DNA of 8,712 nucleotides. It comes from Deinococcus sp. (GTDB lineage: Bacteria; Deinococcota; Deinococci; JACQHA01). Positions within the stretch are counted from its first letter, which is position 1; every line of letters starts with the position of its first letter. The stretch covers positions 1 to 8,712 of the forward strand of contig JACQHA010000025.1 in the NCBI GenBank assembly GCA_016199255.1, in the 5' to 3' direction. The notes below the pieces were generated by a model. That model ran no database searches and was not told the DNA's origin. It was given only the letters and a program-made list of their open reading frames with translations. Positions 6,194-8,712 of this stretch are shown here, one piece after another. A program made the position numbers and the translations under genes.

Positions 6194-6994
6194 TGCCCGG
6201 GTGAGGAGCACCGGACACTCAGTCTGCCGGACCGCGGCTTCGGCCAAGCGCCCCAGGGTCATCGCTGGCATCGGGCCCGGTTCGTCAGTCCCCACCACCA
6301 CCAGATCGGTGCCATCCACCGCTTCCCACAGCACCGGAGGCTGGGGGCCACTGCTGACCTGGACCGTGATGGACGTCCGCTGGATCCAGGCGCGCACCTC
6401 GGCCGCCAGGTGCGCTTGCTCCTCCTCTGTCCCCCAGGCGAGCACCCAGAGCGGCCACCCCCCTGCCGCGGCCCAGATGGAAGCCAGGTGGAGCGCTGTC
6501 TGAGCACTGGGGCTCCCATTGACGGCCACCACCACCCGGGTGACCTTCTGGAAGTGCTCAGGCGTGAGCAGCACCGGATGGGCCGCCCGCCGGATCACCT
6601 CATCAGTGGTACTGCCCACGCCACCCCGCACCCAGGGGCGGCGGCCATAGCGGCCCATCACAATCACGTCTGCGCCGCCGGCATACCGGCAGATCACCTC
6701 AGCCGGGAGACCCGTGGACACCACAGTCACCACGTTCGGCAGAAGTCGCTGCAGCTGCATGAGCACGTCACGCGCCTGCTCCCCCAGCACCCGCTGGACC
6801 TCGATCGCCAGATCAAACTCTGGGGCCAGCTCTCCCGGGTGGGTCAGGTAGAGACTCTCCCATAGCCGAGTATCCCGGACGAAGAGGGCACGGGTGATCG
6901 CTGCCCCGAGTCGGGCGCCCAGGTCGGCCGCATATTTGGCAGCCACAATCGCCCCAGCTGAGCCATCGGTGGGTACCAGTAGCGTGAGATGCAT
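6191..6994 (-). CDS. Tandem universal stress protein (UspA family, two domains)
   Basis: A 267-residue cytoplasmic protein made of two Usp domains. Domain 1 (about 1-145) opens with LLVPTDGSAGA and has a complete ATP-binding signature G114-x2-G117-x9-G127-S128, then HPVLLTP. Domain 2 (about 150-267) opens with RVVVAVNGSPSAQTALHLAS and closes with CPVLLTRA, but in its matching segment (VVVGTDEPGPMPAMTLGRLAE) the G-x2-G-x9-G-S/T spacing is lost. So one domain should bind nucleotide and the other probably not. Tandem Usp proteins of this length are common and are linked to stress, hypoxia or dormancy responses. I start at 6994 because the protein then begins with the usual beta-strand and a GGGGAGAG motif lies just upstream; an open frame runs on to 7186, but its extra residues are not Usp-like. 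It is divergent from the response regulator, which may control it. Confidence 0.92.
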   Translation of the reverse strand: MHLTLLVPTDGSAGAIVAAKYAADLGARLGAAITRALFVRDTRLWESLYLTHPGELAPEFDLAIEVQRVLGEQARDVLMQLQRLLPNVVTVVSTGLPAEVICRYAGGADVIVMGRYGRRPWVRGGVGSTTDEVIRRAAHPVLLTPEHFQKVTRVVVAVNGSPSAQTALHLASIWAAAGGWPLWVLAWGTEEEQAHLAAEVRAWIQRTSITVQVSSGPQPPVLWEAVDGTDLVVVGTDEPGPMPAMTLGRLAEAAVRQTECPVLLTRA

Positions 6995-6999
6995 CCGCT

Positions 7000-7007
7000 C
7001 TCTCCCC
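7000..7007 (-). promoter_or_regulatory. Shine-Dalgarno deciding the stress-protein start
   Basis: On the minus strand GGGGAGAG occupies 7007-7000; its GGAG core is seven bases before the ATG at 6994-6992. This fixes the start at 6994 and rejects the longer in-frame extension to 7186. Confidence 0.65.
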
Positions 7008-7032
7008 AGGGTGCCGGAAGCTGGGCACGCCC

Positions 7033-7157
7033 CACCCCGCTCGCGATCTGAGGTATTGGAGCGAGGTGTGCAAGCCGGCGGGGACTCGACCTCGTCCGAG
7101 TGGCACTGGGCTCCTTTTGAAAGCCCGGGGGTGGGGCCGAGGAGCCTCGTCGGCCCC
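7033..7157. repeat. Cluster of inverted repeats in the usp / response-regulator spacer
   Basis: Four successive hairpin-capable repeats lie here: CTCGC/GCGAG (7040-7044 with 7061-7065, extendable by CAC/GTG past a bulge), ACTCG/CGAGT (7084-7088 with 7097-7101), GGGCT/AGCCC (7108-7112 with 7122-7126), and the strongest, GGGGCCGA/TCGGCCCC (7133-7140 with 7150-7157, eight perfect pairs, nine-base loop). They would fall in the 5' leader of the stress-protein mRNA if its promoter lies above 7157. High G+C makes short pairings easy by chance; the 8-bp arm is the most convincing. Confidence 0.45.
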
Positions 7158-7195
7158 CTAGGATACCTCCCGATTCCCCAACACACATCCGAAAG

Positions 7196-7206
7196 TTGTC
7201 GGACAA
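7196..7206. promoter_or_regulatory. Palindromic operator candidate TTGTC-G-GACAA
   Basis: An 11-base perfect palindrome with a single central G lies in the divergent spacer, about 60 bases upstream of the response regulator's predicted -10. Its size and symmetry suit a dimeric regulator such as a NarL/LuxR-type protein, possibly the one encoded next to it. Only one copy was seen. No named regulator motif is claimed. Confidence 0.35.
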
Positions 7207-7245
7207 TGCCGGTGAAAAGCTGCGTACGTCATCTGACCTACCAGT

Positions 7246-7255
7246 GGTGGCCACC
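7246..7255. promoter_or_regulatory. Palindrome GGTGGCCACC close to the response-regulator promoter
   Basis: A perfect 10-base palindrome, overlapped by a second one, CACCGGTG (7252-7259). Together they sit directly upstream of the extended -10, about where a regulator would contact or block RNA polymerase. In G+C-rich DNA such palindromes arise by chance fairly often. Confidence 0.3.
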
Positions 7256-7261
7256 GGTGTG

Positions 7262-7270
7262 TGCCATAAT
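7262..7270 (+). promoter_or_regulatory. Extended -10 promoter, likely giving a leaderless response-regulator mRNA
   Basis: TGC-CATAAT (7262-7270) fits an extended -10 (TGn plus five of six consensus bases). Transcription would start about seven bases later, at 7277-7278, which is the A of the response-regulator ATG. No Shine-Dalgarno precedes that ATG (ATACCGCCG), which agrees with leaderless translation. No good -35 is visible at 16-18 bases upstream, as expected for extended -10 or activator-dependent promoters. Confidence 0.5.
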
Positions 7271-7277
7271 ACCGCCG

Positions 7278-7967
7278 ATGAAGCCCGTTCGGCTGTTGCT
7301 CGTCGAGGATCATGCCGTGTTTCGCCTGGGGACACGCGACCTCCTAGCCGCCCACGCTGATCTTCGCATCGTCGGTGAGGCGGCCGATGGGGGTACGGCG
7401 GTGCGCCTCGCTGACAAGTTGCATCCCCAAATCATCCTGATGGACATCGCCCTGCCTGGTCTGAGCGGGATCGAGGCGACGAAGCAGATCAAAGCCCGCC
7501 ACCCGGAGATCGCGGTCCTGATCCTCACTGGCTATGACGACGAAGAGTACGTGGAGGCCCTGCTCGAGGTGGGCGTCGCGGGCTATCTGCTGAAGAGTGC
7601 CTCGCCGCAAGAGCTCGTGAACGCCATTCGGGCAGTGAGCTCCGGGGAGTCCGTGCTCCATCCGGCGGTGGTCCGGCGCCTGCTCACGAGCCGGGGCCGC
7701 ACCAGCCCCCCGCCCCCCGTTCCCGAATCGCCCCCGGTAGAGCGCCAGGTGGATGACCTGACGCCGCGGGAGGTGGAGATCCTGCGGCTGGCCGCCACTG
7801 GGGCCAACAGCAAACAGATGGGTCGGGACTTGGGTATCAGTGCCCGTACCGTGCAGGCCCACCTCTACAACATCTTCAGTAAGCTCGGCGTGGCCTCACG
7901 CACCGAAGCGGTGTTGTGTGGGCTCAAACGTGGGTGGCTCAAGCTGGAGGACCTCCCTGGAGGCTAG
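7278..7967 (+). CDS. NarL/FixJ-family response regulator (REC + LuxR-type HTH)
   Basis: A 229-residue DNA-binding response regulator, the output half of a two-component system. The receiver domain (about 4-120) has the acidic pair Glu10/Asp11, the phospho-acceptor Asp56 (LMDIALPG), Thr84 and Lys106, all in canonical places, so it should be phosphorylatable. A Pro/Ser-rich linker (about 142-157) leads to a LuxR-type helix-turn-helix (about 160-225) with LTPREVEILRLAATGANSKQ and the recognition segment ISARTVQAHLYNIFSKLGV. I chose ATG 7278 because the receiver begins there in normal register; an open frame reaches far upstream (6894) but codes for nothing recognisable and overlaps the stress-protein gene. 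The kinase gene follows after two bases, so the pair is cotranscribed. The divergent stress-protein gene is a natural candidate target. The signal sensed is unknown. Confidence 0.95.
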   Translation: MKPVRLLLVEDHAVFRLGTRDLLAAHADLRIVGEAADGGTAVRLADKLHPQIILMDIALPGLSGIEATKQIKARHPEIAVLILTGYDDEEYVEALLEVGVAGYLLKSASPQELVNAIRAVSSGESVLHPAVVRRLLTSRGRTSPPPPVPESPPVERQVDDLTPREVEILRLAATGANSKQMGRDLGISARTVQAHLYNIFSKLGVASRTEAVLCGLKRGWLKLEDLPGG

Positions 7968-7969
7968 CG

Positions 7970-8712
7970 ATGCCGGCATCCTCCACGGCGGTGATCCTCC
8001 TGGTGACCCAGGTGGTGCTGGACCTCCTGCCGCTCCTGGCCCCAGTCGCGCTCTTTCGCGTTGGACCCTGGCCTGGGGTGACCGTGCTGACCAGCGCGGC
8101 CCTGCCCGCTATCCTCGCTGGCCTGATCGTGAGTGGACCACTGGTGGCCGGGAGCGTGACGGCCCTGGCCCAGGTCCTGGTGGGCCTGGTCTATGCTTGG
8201 CGGGGCCTGCGCGACCGGGCTCGTCTGGTCTTGACCCCCCTGGTCATGTTTGGCGCAGTCCAGCTGGCCGGCCTCGGCTACCACGCGGTGGCTGGGGTGG
8301 CCCCGACCAGCTTGGCATCCACCCGGGTGCTGGCTGCGGCAGTGCTGGCTGGGTTTGTACTTATCACGGTGAAAGTGGGATTCGTGGGGTGCTGGTCAGC
8401 GGTCATCCTGCACCGGCCCCTGGGGCGGACCATCCACGATTACCTGCGGAGCGCCACACCCAAGCTCGAAGCCCTGATGGTCCTGCTCGGGCCGGTGCTG
8501 GCTGTGATGTACCAGCTGCAGCCGGTCGCTGGGTTGCTGGGGCTGGTCCCCCTGTTCGGTCTGTACTACCTCTCGTCCATCGAGCAGCGTCTGGAACGCC
8601 AAACCTGGGAACTACAGCGGACCGCCTCAGATCTGCACGCCGCGGTGGGACGCCGGGAGCAGGTTGAGCAGACCCTCGCGCAGATCACCGCTGCCCAGGA
8701 GGAGGAGCGCCG
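7970..8712 (+). CDS. Membrane sensor histidine kinase of the NarL-partner type, N-terminal part (runs off the window)
   Basis: An open frame starts at ATG 7970, two bases after the response-regulator stop, with GGAGG (7959-7963) six bases upstream, and stays open to the window edge (247 complete codons). The product is a multi-pass membrane protein: hydrophobic stretches at about 7-29, 37-55, 57-77, 86-110, 120-146 and 168-200 suggest six or seven membrane segments with almost no large extracellular loop. A charged helical, probably coiled-coil stretch follows (about 201-243), then QEEER at the very end. That is how the HisKA_3 dimerisation/phospho-acceptor helix of NarL-type kinases usually begins, so the His and the ATPase domain should lie just outside. 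Order and spacing make it the cognate kinase of the regulator. The membrane domain is not one I can name; sensing within the membrane is inferred from the missing loops. The overlapping open frame at 7840-8667 is a shadow of this gene. Confidence 0.85.
   Translation, partial: MPASSTAVILLVTQVVLDLLPLLAPVALFRVGPWPGVTVLTSAALPAILAGLIVSGPLVAGSVTALAQVLVGLVYAWRGLRDRARLVLTPLVMFGAVQLAGLGYHAVAGVAPTSLASTRVLAAAVLAGFVLITVKVGFVGCWSAVILHRPLGRTIHDYLRSATPKLEALMVLLGPVLAVMYQLQPVAGLLGLVPLFGLYYLSSIEQRLERQTWELQRTASDLHAAVGRREQVEQTLAQITAAQEEER

Noticed and set aside
6995..7186. 64-residue N-terminal extension of the stress protein
   Set aside because: The residues are not Usp-like, and a good Shine-Dalgarno plus the canonical first strand point to the ATG at 6994.
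6894..7277. In-frame upstream extension of the response regulator
   Set aside because: The receiver domain begins normally at 7278. The extension overlaps the stress-protein gene on the other strand and has no domain-like content.
7840..8667. 275-codon open frame overlapping the regulator and kinase genes
   Set aside because: Its translation is Gly/Pro/Arg-rich low complexity. The frame from 7970 encodes a coherent membrane kinase with a ribosome binding site.

Overview
The window looks like a piece of a G+C-rich bacterial chromosome (most genes are visibly above 60% G+C). It carries a C5-pathway tetrapyrrole operon, two secreted lipoproteins, and a NarL-type two-component system beside a universal stress protein. 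The style (gluconate-5-dehydrogenase-like SDR, PPC-repeat lipoprotein, compact NarL-type signalling pair) would fit Chloroflexota or a similar deep lineage, but no marker here settles the taxonomy and this is a low-confidence guess.

Bases 1-2377 (+) hold a tightly coupled operon: the 3' third of hemB (porphobilinogen synthase), a complete SDR oxidoreductase and hemL (glutamate-1-semialdehyde aminomutase). The junctions are ATGA and TAATG, so the SDR is translationally coupled on both sides inside a haem/tetrapyrrole operon. A hairpin at 2388-2412 probably ends transcription.

Bases 2397-3215 (-) encode a lipoprotein with two PPC-like repeats, converging on hemL. Bases 3405-4416 (+) are a more A+T-rich patch holding what I read as a decayed restriction-modification system. 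It has a C-terminal remnant of a DNA methyltransferase lacking its catalytic and SAM motifs. Two bases later comes a restriction-endonuclease remnant whose N-terminal part is joined, after an internal deletion and a change of frame, to its C-terminal tail. This is the most notable observation in the window. Bases 4397-6169 (+) encode a large lipoprotein with an N-terminal RIFT-barrel-like domain and a probable alpha/alpha-toroid domain, perhaps acting on polysaccharide.

Bases 6191-6994 (-) encode a tandem-domain universal stress protein. It is divergent from a NarL/LuxR-type response regulator (7278-7967, +), which is followed after two bases by its probable partner, a multi-pass membrane histidine kinase (7970 to the edge, truncated). 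The 283-base divergent spacer (6995-7277) is rich in inverted repeats and holds an extended -10 promoter placed so that the response-regulator mRNA may be leaderless. The stress protein is a plausible target of the two-component system, but that is inference.

No rRNA, tRNA, CRISPR array or intact mobile element was seen. I did not find a clearly undescribed system. The best leads are the eroded R-M locus, the SDR embedded in the hem operon, and the structured usp/regulator spacer.
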